A DNA stretch of 25,312 nt. Source: Clostridiales bacterium (GTDB lineage Bacteria; Bacillota; Clostridia; TANB77; CAG-508). The notes under the pieces are model-generated. The model was given only the letters and a program-made list of their open reading frames with translations, did no database searches and was not told the DNA's origin. The stretch covers positions 1 through 25,312 of the forward strand of contig SFKS01000015.1 of assembly GCA_004554705.1 (NCBI GenBank). Reading direction: 5' to 3'. Positions 1 to 6,476 of the stretch are shown here, in pieces. The position numbers were made by a program, and so were the translations under genes. Every line of letters starts with the position of its first letter. Within the stretch, counting starts at the first letter, position 1.

Positions 1-20
1 AAGTCCAACTTGGGGAGCCA
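1..20 (+). tRNA. 3' end of a tRNA cut by the window start (possibly tRNA-Asn)
   Basis: The bases read as the last T-loop bases, a T-stem 3' strand CCAAC (5-9), an acceptor 3' strand TTGGGGA (10-16), discriminator G (17) and encoded CCA (18-20). A terminator follows 8 bases later. The discriminator G and the acceptor strand resemble clostridial tRNA-Asn, but the anticodon is outside the window, so identity is a guess. Copy 1 may belong to an intact gene upstream. Confidence 0.6.
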
Positions 21-28
21 AAGTAAAG

Positions 29-59
29 AAAGTAGTAATTAAAAGTTACTACTTTTTTT
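29..59 (+). terminator. Intrinsic terminator after the tRNA 3' end (copy 1)
   Basis: A 10-bp perfect AT-rich stem (29-38 with 46-55), a 7-nt loop and a run of seven T (53-59). The same terminator occurs at 260-290 behind the second tRNA 3' end. Confidence 0.75.
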
Positions 60-99
60 ATTACGACCTATCGGTGTTACAGCCGAGGAGGCGAGGATG

Positions 100-231
100 T
101 TAACTGCTTAAACGTTTTGCGCTGCCGGTGGCAGAAACAGCAAAACGTTTAAGATGCAAAAACTAGCTTTTTGAGGCTAAGCGAAAGCGAAGCCGCGAAA
201 AGCAAAGTTTTAAATTGGGTGTCGTTGGTTC
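100..231. other. Structured spacer with two long hairpins between the repeat copies
   Basis: No ORF. Two hairpins are visible. Hairpin A: a 14-bp perfect stem (107-120 with 140-153) enclosing a 5-bp stem CTGCC/GGCAG (122-126 with 130-134). Hairpin B: 159-164 with 206-211, 166-171 with 198-203, 175-178 with 191-194, then an AA/GA internal loop and a GC pair stack capped by a GAAA tetraloop (183-186). The spacer is clearly richer in G+C than its surroundings, and runs directly into a tRNA T-arm at 224. It could be a structured RNA, a palindromic mobile unit or recombination debris. Confidence 0.6.
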
Positions 232-251
232 AAGTCCAACTTGGGGAGCCA
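221..251 (+). pseudogene. Orphan tRNA 3' part (T-arm, acceptor strand, CCA)
   Basis: T-stem GTTGG (224-228), 7-nt loop with the TTCAA signature (229-235), T-stem CCAAC (236-240), acceptor strand TTGGGGA (241-247), discriminator G (248), CCA (249-251). The matching acceptor 5' strand TCCCCAA, a D-arm and an anticodon arm are not found in the preceding 150 bases, where the two hairpins stand instead. It therefore appears to be a broken tRNA copy or an attachment-site-like duplicate of the tRNA 3' end. Confidence 0.6.
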
Positions 252-330
252 AAGTAAAGAAAGTAGTAATTAAAAGTTACTACTTTTTTTATTACGACCT
301 ATCGGTGTTACAGCCGAGGAGGCGAGGATG
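232..330 (+). repeat. Direct repeat copy 2 (tRNA 3' end, terminator and tail)
   Basis: Identical to 1-99. Beyond base 330 the two copies diverge completely: copy 1 enters the hairpin spacer while copy 2 enters 331-441, which has no ORF and leads to the first gene. Confidence 0.95.
260..290 (+). terminator. Intrinsic terminator after the orphan tRNA 3' part (copy 2)
   Basis: Same 10-bp stem and T-run as 29-59. Confidence 0.75.
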
Positions 331-375
331 ATTCTGTGGACTAGGAGGTTTTAGGATTGCTTTGGAGTCATATGG

Positions 376-406
376 TGCAGATATGTAATTAATTTAATTA
401 TCTGCA
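376..406. other. Inverted repeat in the intergenic region
   Basis: TGCAGATA (376-383) and its exact complement (399-406) flank a 15-nt AT-only loop apart from one G. No T-run follows. Its role is unknown; it is the only other visible structure in 331-441. Confidence 0.4.
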
Positions 407-441
407 GAAAACAAAAAAATGGTAAACTCTTATTAGTATGC

Positions 442-479
442 AAACTCTTTCTTAATAGAAATATAAAGAAAGAGTTTTT
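442..479 (+). terminator. Intrinsic terminator upstream of the radical SAM gene
   Basis: A 12-bp perfect stem (442-453 with 466-477) with a T-run of five. It would stop transcription coming from the tRNA region before the promoter at 492. Confidence 0.75.
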
Positions 480-491
480 AATATTTTTATG

Positions 492-520
492 TTTACATTC
501 AGGTAGATTTGTGATATAAA
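492..520 (+). promoter_or_regulatory. Sigma-A-type promoter for the radical SAM gene
   Basis: TTTACA (492-497), 17-bp spacer, TATAAA (515-520). The ribosome binding site AAGGAG lies at 535-540. Confidence 0.65.
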
Positions 521-544
521 ATATACAAGAAAACAAGGAGTTAA

Positions 545-1438
545 ATGATGCAGGAATTAATTAGTTGCAATATTTGCCCACATAATTGTGAAATTAATAG
601 ATTAAATGGAGAGGTTGGAAGGTGTAAAGCAACAGATAAAGTAAAAGTCGCTTTAGCATCTATTCATAATTTTGAAGAACCATGCATTAGTGGAGAAAAA
701 GGCTCTGGAACTGTGTTTTTTTCAAATTGCAATCTGAGATGTATATTTTGCCAGAATTACAAAATTAGCCAACTGGGTTTAGGAAAAGAAATAAGCATTG
801 AAGAGCTTGCAGATATTTTTATTGATGAGCAAAACAAAAATGTTGAAAATATTAATCTTGTTACACCTACAATGTATGTATATCAAATAATAGAAGCTAT
901 TAAAATAGCAAGAAGTAAAGGGCTCTACATTCCAATAGTATATAATTCAAATGGATATGAAAATGTTGAAACCATTAAAAAACTAAAAGGTTATATAGAT
1001 ATATATTTGCCAGATTTGAAATATAGTAATGACAAAATTTCATATAAATATTCGGGAATAAAACACTACTTTGAAAGTGCAACAGCAGCAATAAAAGAAA
1101 TGTATAATCAGGTAGGAAACCCAGTTTTAGACGAAAATGGAATAATGAAAAAAGGTTTGATTATTAGGCATTTGGTGTTGCCAAACAATTTGCAAAATTC
1201 AAAAGATATTTTGAAGTGGATAAATGATAATATGGATAAAAACGTTTTTGTAAGTGTAATGGCACAATATTTCCCAACACATATGGCAAAAGAATTTCCA
1301 GAAATTAATAGGAAACTTACAAAAGAAGAATATGAAGAAATTGAAGATTATTTATATTCACTAGACTTAGATAATGGATATATTCAAGAACTGGGAGAAC
1401 ATGAAGAGGAATATGTGCCAGATTTTGAAGGAGGTTAA
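545..1438 (+). CDS. Radical SAM protein, PflX/AmrS-like (COG1313 type)
   Basis: A 297-residue iron-sulfur enzyme of the radical SAM superfamily. The CxxxCxxC motif that binds the SAM-cleaving [4Fe-4S] cluster is C62, C66 and C69, within the stretch CNLRCIFCQN. An N-terminal Cys set (C8, C11, C15, C27) is typical of the PflX-like subgroup related to pyruvate formate-lyase activases. The substrate is unknown. AmrS-type members often sit beside Memo/AMMECR1 genes; none is here, so a PflX-like label is safer. ATG codons lie at both 545 and 548; AAGGAG (535-540) is better spaced for 548, which would drop one Met. The stop lies 2 bases before the next gene, whose ribosome binding site is inside this gene's last codons, so the two are translated from one transcript. 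Confidence 0.85.
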   Translation: MMQELISCNICPHNCEINRLNGEVGRCKATDKVKVALASIHNFEEPCISGEKGSGTVFFSNCNLRCIFCQNYKISQLGLGKEISIEELADIFIDEQNKNVENINLVTPTMYVYQIIEAIKIARSKGLYIPIVYNSNGYENVETIKKLKGYIDIYLPDLKYSNDKISYKYSGIKHYFESATAAIKEMYNQVGNPVLDENGIMKKGLIIRHLVLPNNLQNSKDILKWINDNMDKNVFVSVMAQYFPTHMAKEFPEINRKLTKEEYEEIEDYLYSLDLDNGYIQELGEHEEEYVPDFEGG

Positions 1439-1440
1439 TA

Positions 1441-2007
1441 ATGAGTAAAATTGAATGGAAATCAGGAACATTTATATATCCAATTCCAGCAGTTATGGTA
1501 AGTTCAGGAGATATGGAAAACTCAAATATTTTAACAGTTGCATGGATAGGTATTTTAAATACAAATCCAGCACAAGTATATATATCAGTTAGACCGGAAA
1601 GATATTCACATGACATAATAGAAAAAACAGGTGAATTTGCAATAAACTTAACAAATTCTAGACTTGCATTTGCAACAGATTGGTGTGGAGTAAAATCTGG
1701 AAGAAATGTTGATAAATTTAAAGAAATGAATTTAACAAAGCAAAAGCTAAATCATATAAAATGCCCAGGAATTGAAGAAAGCCCTGTAACGATAGAATGT
1801 AAAGTAAAGGAAGTAAAAAAACTTGGCTCTCATGATATGTTCATAGCAGATGTTTTATCAATTGATGCAGATGAAAAATATATAGATGAAAAAGGGGCAT
1901 TTGATATAACAAAATGTGATTTAATTGCATATGCAAATGGTAAATACTTTGAGATGGGAAAGCAAATAGGAACATTTGGATATTCAGTTAAAAAGAAAAA
2001 ATGTTAA
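1441..2007 (+). CDS. Flavin reductase-like domain protein (DIM6/NTAB family)
   Basis: A 188-residue FMN-binding split-barrel protein. The family pattern is visible: an N-terminal SGTFIYPIPAVMVSS strand followed by TVAWIGILNTNPAQVYISVRP, then the phosphate-contacting NLT segment around residues 68-71 and a C-terminal strand region. Members reduce flavins or bind FMN tightly as electron carriers in anaerobes; length is typical (160-200 residues). GGAGGT (1429-1434), inside the end of the radical SAM gene, serves as the ribosome binding site. Pairing with a radical SAM enzyme suggests, without proving, that it supplies electrons for SAM cleavage. Confidence 0.85.
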   Translation: MSKIEWKSGTFIYPIPAVMVSSGDMENSNILTVAWIGILNTNPAQVYISVRPERYSHDIIEKTGEFAINLTNSRLAFATDWCGVKSGRNVDKFKEMNLTKQKLNHIKCPGIEESPVTIECKVKEVKKLGSHDMFIADVLSIDADEKYIDEKGAFDITKCDLIAYANGKYFEMGKQIGTFGYSVKKKKC

Positions 2008-2023
2008 AAATTTCAATTGTGTA

Positions 2024-2052
2024 TTGCATTATAAAAAAAAATATGGTATTAT
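2024..2052 (+). promoter_or_regulatory. Promoter for the permease leader
   Basis: TTGCAT (2024-2029), 17-bp spacer made mostly of A, TATTAT (2047-2052). It lies 17 bases after the flavoprotein stop. The predicted transcript starts near 2059, some 190 bases before the permease ATG. Confidence 0.6.
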
Positions 2053-2058
2053 AGACCA

Positions 2059-2206
2059 CAGGGTGAAAAAAATGATAAGAAAAAGGTTAAGAAAATTAAA
2101 AAATCTTACACACATGAATAGTAAATATTCATTTATTTTCGATTTTTATTCACCATTTAATATTTATTTACAAAGTACTAATTTTATTATTAATTAGTGC
2201 TTTTTT
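2059..2206 (+). ncRNA. Structured leader (or small RNA) ahead of the permease
   Basis: Between the promoter (2024-2052) and a terminator (2174-2206) the RNA can form a closing stem (2062-2073 with 2142-2154, one bulge) around two small hairpins (2088-2092 with 2104-2108 and 2116-2120 with 2126-2130), i.e. a three-way junction. The conserved bases of the purine riboswitch and a PyrR-binding loop are not seen. It may be an attenuating leader, or a free RNA of about 148 nt. In such AT-rich sequence the inner stems could be chance. A 41-codon ORF (2072-2197) starts inside it without a convincing ribosome binding site. Confidence 0.4.
2174..2206 (+). terminator. Intrinsic terminator inside the permease leader
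   Basis: A 10-bp stem (2174-2183 with 2192-2201, one G-T pair), an 8-nt loop and six T. It lies downstream of a promoter and 45 bases upstream of the permease ATG, the arrangement of an attenuator. A second small hairpin, TTGGGT/ACCCAA (2208-2223), follows at once. Confidence 0.7.
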
Positions 2207-2250
2207 GTTGGGTAAAAACCCAAAAAAATAAAAGAAAGGGGAGTCTTTTC

Positions 2251-3690
2251 ATGAAAGAAAGAAAAGAAAAAAAAGAAACAATAGGATATTTACCAGATGA
2301 AAGACCACAGTTTTGGAAATTACTACTATATGCTATACAACAAGTTATAGTAATGTTTCCTGCAACAGTTGCAGTTGCATTAATCACAGGGTTCCATATT
2401 TCAACAACAATATTTGCAAGTGGACTTGCAACAATTTGCTTTATACTAATTACCAAAAGAGAAATACCATTATATTATGGTTCAAGTTTTTCGTATGTAA
2501 CAGCAATAGGAAGCCTTATGGCATCAGAAACTTTAGCTAATAACACTCTTAACGAAAAAATTGCAGTAGCACAATTCGGAATAATAATGTCTGGATTTGT
2601 ATCAATAATAGCAGGATTAATAGTAAAAAAATTTGGAAGAAATGCAATTGAAAAAGTACTTCCAGCAACAATTACAGGACCAGTTGCAATTATAATAGGT
2701 TTAACTTTAGCAGGTAATGCAATAACAGATGCATGCTCACTTGCAAGTGCAGGAGCAGTACTTGAAAATCAAATAAGTCTTGCAACAAATTTAGCATGGG
2801 TTGTATCATTAGTTACACTTCTTTCAACTATTATCTTTTCAGTATACTTAAAAGGTGTTTGGGGTCAACTTCCAATACTTTTTGGACCAATATTAGGTTG
2901 CATGGTAGCATTAATTATAAAACTAGCAACTGGAATTGACTTATTTAGAGTACTTCCAGAAACAGCATCATCAGGAATATTTGCACTTCCAATATTTACA
3001 ATGCCAAAACCATCATGGCTAGCAGTAGCAGCAATAATGCCAATAGCAATAGCAACAATTCCTGAATCTACAGCACATATATATCAATTAGACATATATA
3101 TAAATGATTTGGCTAAAAAGAAAAAATCTACAAAAAAATATAACTTAGCAGATAAATTAGGACTAAATTTAATTGGTGATGGTATAGGAGATATGGTATC
3201 AGGATTTGTTGGAGGACCAGCTGGTACAAATTATGGAGAAAATATAAGTGCAATGGCAATTACAAAAGTATTTTCAACCTCAGTACTAATCGTAGCAGCA
3301 ATTATAGCAATGATAATATCATGCTTTACACCACTTATTAATATAATATACTCTCTGCCAACAGCAGTAATAGGAGGACTTGAAGTTTTCTTATTTGGAG
3401 CAATAGCAGCACAAGGTATGGCAATAATGATAGATAAAAAAGTAGATATGTTTAGTTCAAAAAATATAGCTGTAATAGCAGCAATAATGATTATAGGTGT
3501 TGGTGGACAATATGCCTTTGGAGGAAATATTCCTTTCTTTGGATTAGATATCCCTTGCGTAGCAGGAGCAGCAATATTTGGAATATTATTAAACCTTGTT
3601 TTAAGCATAGGTCCTAAGAAGAGAAAACAAATAGAGGAAAATACTGAACTATCTAATGAACACGAAAACTTGAATGTTTTACATAATTAG
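2251..3690 (+). CDS. Uracil/xanthine permease, NCS2 family
   Basis: A 479-residue polytopic membrane protein of the nucleobase-cation symporter-2 family, importing uracil or xanthine with protons. The family signature is clear: PESTAH (Glu and His four apart, matching the substrate-binding E..H pair of UraA) and, after a glycine-rich stretch, TNYGEN (UraA has TTYGEN). These lean toward uracil, but xanthine cannot be excluded. About 14 hydrophobic segments are expected; length is typical. The ATG at 2251 is chosen over an upstream in-frame ATG at 2197 because AAAGGGGAG (2235-2243) precedes it and the upstream extension (18 residues) would overlap the leader terminator. A promoter and a leader terminator suggest control by attenuation. 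pyrG, for pyrimidine synthesis, lies two genes downstream. Confidence 0.9.
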   Translation: MKERKEKKETIGYLPDERPQFWKLLLYAIQQVIVMFPATVAVALITGFHISTTIFASGLATICFILITKREIPLYYGSSFSYVTAIGSLMASETLANNTLNEKIAVAQFGIIMSGFVSIIAGLIVKKFGRNAIEKVLPATITGPVAIIIGLTLAGNAITDACSLASAGAVLENQISLATNLAWVVSLVTLLSTIIFSVYLKGVWGQLPILFGPILGCMVALIIKLATGIDLFRVLPETASSGIFALPIFTMPKPSWLAVAAIMPIAIATIPESTAHIYQLDIYINDLAKKKKSTKKYNLADKLGLNLIGDGIGDMVSGFVGGPAGTNYGENISAMAITKVFSTSVLIVAAIIAMIISCFTPLINIIYSLPTAVIGGLEVFLFGAIAAQGMAIMIDKKVDMFSSKNIAVIAAIMIIGVGGQYAFGGNIPFFGLDIPCVAGAAIFGILLNLVLSIGPKKRKQIEENTELSNEHENLNVLHN

Positions 3691-3698
3691 TGTATAAT
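3670..3698 (+). promoter_or_regulatory. Promoter upstream of spoIIID
   Basis: TTGAAT (3670-3675), 17-bp spacer, TATAAT (3693-3698), overlapping the permease 3' end. A hairpin with a GAAA tetraloop (3706-3710 with 3715-3719) follows in the 5' leader. In Bacillus spoIIID is driven by sigma-E; no sigma-E-like site is convincing here. Confidence 0.5.
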
Positions 3699-3743
3699 AT
3701 AAGTAATTGCGAAAGCAATAATATATTGTTTAAGGAGATATTT

Positions 3744-4010
3744 ATGACAACATTAACATCTAGAGCTATTGCAGAAGCATCATATTGCGTAAAATATAAT
3801 GCTACTGTAAGAGAAATTGCTAAAGAGTTCGGCATCTCTAAAAGTACAGTATTCTTTGATTTAACAAAAAGAATACCGCATAATTTTGAATTTTTAAGTA
3901 AACAAGTTAGAGATGTTCTGGATAATAACAAGGAAGAACGGCATTATAGAGGAGGTAAAGCAACAAAGGAAAAATATCTGAAAATTAAACAACAAGCTAA
4001 GGAAGAGTAA
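3744..4010 (+). CDS. spoIIID: Stage III sporulation transcriptional regulator SpoIIID
   Basis: An 88-residue DNA-binding protein that controls mother-cell genes after engulfment during sporulation. The sequence matches SpoIIID along its length: the segment VREIAKEFGISKSTVFFDL is the helix-turn-helix (residues about 22-40), and the C-terminal RHYRGGKATKEKYL is the basic tail that also contacts DNA. The start at 3744 is chosen because AAGGAGA (3732-3738) precedes it; an in-frame ATG at 3690 would add 18 residues not found in the family. It is a single-gene unit, with its own promoter and a strong terminator (4021-4065). Its presence shows that the host lineage sporulates or recently did. Confidence 0.93.
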   Translation: MTTLTSRAIAEASYCVKYNATVREIAKEFGISKSTVFFDLTKRIPHNFEFLSKQVRDVLDNNKEERHYRGGKATKEKYLKIKQQAKEE

Positions 4011-4020
4011 TACTCTTCCC

Positions 4021-4065
4021 AGACTGTTGACAAAGTATTTAAAAAAATTTGTCAACAGTCTTTTT
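4021..4065 (+). terminator. Terminator after spoIIID
   Basis: A 14-bp perfect stem (4021-4034 with 4048-4061), 13-nt loop, followed by five T. Confidence 0.9.
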
Positions 4066-4096
4066 ATGCATGGGGACGAAAATTTTGCAAAAAAAT

Positions 4097-4125
4097 ATTG
4101 ATAAATATAAAATTTAATGCTATAC
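4097..4125 (+). promoter_or_regulatory. Promoter for pyrG
   Basis: TTGATA (4097-4102), 17-bp spacer, TATACT (4120-4125). Transcription should start near 4131-4134. Confidence 0.75.
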
Positions 4126-4134
4126 TATTAAAGT

Positions 4135-4178
4135 AGATTTAAAAAAAACCCCCAAAAGGTGATTTTTAAATCTTTTTT
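4135..4178 (+). terminator. Leader terminator (attenuator) of pyrG
   Basis: A 10-bp stem (4135-4144 with 4163-4172) followed by six T (4173-4178), placed between the pyrG promoter and its ribosome binding site. The loop holds a run of five C (4149-4153). B. subtilis pyrG is known to use a leader terminator that is overcome at low CTP through extra G residues added at the 5' end. Here the predicted start does not begin with GGG, so the sensing step may differ. Confidence 0.7.
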
Positions 4179-4206
4179 GTTTGTTAGGAAGTAGGAGGAA
4201 TAAAAG

Positions 4207-5814
4207 ATGAACACAAAATACATATTCGTAACAGGAGGAGTAGTATCAGGACTAGGAAAAGGAATAACTGCAGCATCATTAGGAAGACTATTGAAAAATA
4301 GAGGCTATAAGGTAACCATTCAAAAAATGGATCCATATATAAACGTAGACCCAGGAACGATGAGCCCAATAGAACATGGAGAAGTTTTTGTAACAGATGA
4401 TGGAGCAGAAACAGATTTAGATTTAGGCCATTATGAAAGATTTATTGATGAGAATTTAACTAAAAATTCAAGTGTAACAACAGGTAAAATATATTCAACA
4501 GTTATAGAAAAGGAAAGAAGAGGAGAATATTTAGGAAAAACTGTTCAAGTAATTCCACATATTACAAATGAAATCAAAGAAAGAATATATAAATTTGAAA
4601 ATGAAGACATAGATATAGTAATAACAGAAATTGGTGGAACAATAGGTGATATTGAAGGCTTATCATTTATTGAGGCTATACGTCAAGTAGGAATTGAAAA
4701 GGCAACAGAAGATGTATTATATATTCATGTAACATTACTTCCATATATAGCAGGCTCAAATGAGCTAAAATCAAAACCAACACAGCATTCCGTAAAAGAG
4801 CTACAATCACTTGGAATTAAACCAGATATTTTGGTATGTAGATCAGAACTTCCAATAGATGAAAATTTAAAAAACAAAATAGCTTTGTATTGTAATGTTA
4901 GACCAGAAAGTGTAATACAAAATAAAACAGTAGATAATTTATATGCGGTGCCACTAATGCTAGAAACGGAAGGGCTTACAAAAGAGGTATGTAAGCACTT
5001 AAAATTAGAAAAACAAGAACCGAATAATGCAGAATGGGAAAAAATTGTTGAAAAGATAAGAAATGTAGAAGATAAAACAGTAAAAGTTGCAATAGTAGGA
5101 AAATACGTCAAACTAGAAGATTCATATTTATCAGTTGCAGAAAGCTTAAGGCATAGCGGATTTGAGAATAATGTAAAAGTGGAAATAAGCTATGTAGATT
5201 CAGAAAAAATCACAAATAAAAATGCTAAAGAAAACTTACAAGAGTATAATGCAATCCTTGTGCCAGGAGGATTTGGAGATAGAGGAATAGAAGGAATGAT
5301 TGCTACAATAAAATATGCAAGAGAAAACAACGTTCCATTTTTAGGAATATGTTTAGGAATGCAAATGGCAGTAGTAGAATTTGCAAGAAATGTACTAGGC
5401 ATCAAGGATGCAAATTCAGAAGAATTCGCATCAGAAAGTGAAAATCAGGTAATACATATCATGGATGAACAAAAAGATATAGATAAAAAAGGTGGAACAA
5501 TGAGACTAGGAGCATACCCATGCATATTAAAGAAAGGCACTAAAGCACAAGAACTATATGGAAAAGTAGAGATATCAGAAAGACATAGACATAGATTTGA
5601 ATATAATAACAAATACAAAGAACAGATGGAAAAAGCAGGTTTAATATGTTCAGGAACATCTCCAAACGGAAAATTAGTTGAGATAGTAGAATTACAAAAC
5701 AACTCTTACTTTATAGCAGGACAATTCCATCCAGAATTCAAATCAAGACCCAACAGACCACATCCTCTATTTGTAGGGTTAATTAGAGCAGGAAAAGAAA
5801 ATACAGATACTTAA
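4207..5814 (+). CDS. pyrG: CTP synthase (glutamine-hydrolysing)
   Basis: A 535-residue cytosolic enzyme that aminates UTP to CTP using glutamine and ATP. The N-terminal synthetase domain has TGGVVSGLGKGI (residues 9-20) and the LGHYERF segment. The C-terminal class I glutaminase domain has the oxyanion loop PGGFGDRGIEG, nucleophile C382 in GICLGMQ, and the H508/E510 pair in FHPEF. Length equals the usual 530-550. AGGAGG (4193-4198) precedes the ATG. It has its own promoter and a leader terminator at 4135-4178, so it is probably CTP-controlled. It makes a nucleotide theme with the permease upstream and hpt downstream. Confidence 0.98.
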   Translation: MNTKYIFVTGGVVSGLGKGITAASLGRLLKNRGYKVTIQKMDPYINVDPGTMSPIEHGEVFVTDDGAETDLDLGHYERFIDENLTKNSSVTTGKIYSTVIEKERRGEYLGKTVQVIPHITNEIKERIYKFENEDIDIVITEIGGTIGDIEGLSFIEAIRQVGIEKATEDVLYIHVTLLPYIAGSNELKSKPTQHSVKELQSLGIKPDILVCRSELPIDENLKNKIALYCNVRPESVIQNKTVDNLYAVPLMLETEGLTKEVCKHLKLEKQEPNNAEWEKIVEKIRNVEDKTVKVAIVGKYVKLEDSYLSVAESLRHSGFENNVKVEISYVDSEKITNKNAKENLQEYNAILVPGGFGDRGIEGMIATIKYARENNVPFLGICLGMQMAVVEFARNVLGIKDANSEEFASESENQVIHIMDEQKDIDKKGGTMRLGAYPCILKKGTKAQELYGKVEISERHRHRFEYNNKYKEQMEKAGLICSGTSPNGKLVEIVELQNNSYFIAGQFHPEFKSRPNRPHPLFVGLIRAGKENTDT

Positions 5815-5882
5815 TTCAATTTTAAAAAATTTTTAAATATAACATATATTCTACAAAAAAAGACGTAAATATAAGAAAAGCC

Positions 5883-5911
5883 TTGTCAAAGCTCAAGAAA
5901 AGGAGTATAAT
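5883..5911 (+). promoter_or_regulatory. Strong promoter for hpt-uvrC
   Basis: TTGTCA (5883-5888), 17-bp spacer, TATAAT (5906-5911), 38 bases before the hpt ATG. Confidence 0.8.
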
Positions 5912-5948
5912 AAAATTGTATTTTATTTTTGAAAAGAGGTATATTTAA

Positions 5949-6476
5949 ATGGAGGAAATCAAAAATCTAAAAGTTTTAATAAGCGAAGAAAAACTAAATG
6001 AAAGAATCAATGAACTAGCACAAGAAATTTACAATGATTACAAAGGACAAGAAATAACATTTATATGTATATTAAAAGGATCAATATTCTTTACAGTAGA
6101 GCTTTCAAAAAGAATGCCATGTGATATTAATTTTGAATTCATAAGAGTTTCAAGTTATCATGGAGAAAACAGCACAGGAATAATTGAAATGAAGGTAGAT
6201 TTACAAGGAGATATAAAAGGCAAAGATGTAATAATAATTGAAGATATTGTCGATACAGGAAGAACTTTATCATACTTAAAAGAATACTTAAAGAGTAAAG
6301 AACCAAAAAGCTTAAAAATATGTTCATTGCTAGACAAAAAGGAAAGACGAGTTTGCAAAATAGATGCAGATTATGTAGGATTTAATATCCCAGACAAATT
6401 TGTTATAGGCTATGGATTAGACGTAGATGAAAAATATAGAAATCTTCCATATATAGGATACTTTGAGAATGTTTAA
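5949..6476 (+). CDS. hpt: Hypoxanthine phosphoribosyltransferase
   Basis: A 175-residue purine salvage enzyme joining hypoxanthine or guanine to PRPP to give IMP or GMP. The PRPP-binding loop is IIIEDIVDTGRTL, with the acidic pair E98-D99; a flexible-loop SSYHG segment lies near residue 68. Length and C-terminal sequence (YGLDVDEKYRNLPYIG) are typical. AGAGGT (5935-5940) precedes the ATG. Its last codons overlap the start of uvrC, so translation is coupled. Confidence 0.96.
   Translation: MEEIKNLKVLISEEKLNERINELAQEIYNDYKGQEITFICILKGSIFFTVELSKRMPCDINFEFIRVSSYHGENSTGIIEMKVDLQGDIKGKDVIIIEDIVDTGRTLSYLKEYLKSKEPKSLKICSLLDKKERRVCKIDADYVGFNIPDKFVIGYGLDVDEKYRNLPYIGYFENV

Larger units (their letters stand above)
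1..99 (+). repeat. Direct repeat copy 1 (tRNA 3' end, terminator and tail)
   Basis: This block is identical, base for base, to 232-330, with a spacing of 231 bp. It is cut by the window start, so the repeat may extend further left. It holds a tRNA 3' end (1-20), an intrinsic terminator (29-59) and a GC-richer tail (64-99) with an imperfect hairpin (67-74 with 83-91). Identity stops exactly after base 99. Whether the true unit is a tandem duplication or a dispersed element cannot be told from this window. Confidence 0.95.

Noticed and set aside
100..251. tRNA with an intron between the anticodon (GTTAA near 99-103) and the T-arm
   Set aside because: No acceptor 5' strand TCCCCAA or D-arm stands before the presumed anticodon, and the bases before it are part of the repeat that also occurs without it.
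2024..2160. Purine riboswitch upstream of the permease
   Set aside because: The ATATGG word occurs, but the conserved junction bases and the paired loop sequences of the purine aptamer are not present in order, and the word lies in the promoter spacer.
2072..2197. 41-codon ORF in the permease leader as a leader peptide
   Set aside because: Only a weak GGTG precedes its ATG, it runs into the terminator stem, and its composition follows the AT-rich background; kept only as a remark.
2197..2250. Upstream ATG (2197) for the permease
   Set aside because: It sits in the terminator stem, has no binding site, and adds residues not seen in the family.
5815..5882. Terminator after pyrG
   Set aside because: There are A/T tracts that can fold on each other, but without a G/C-containing stem they cannot be told from background.
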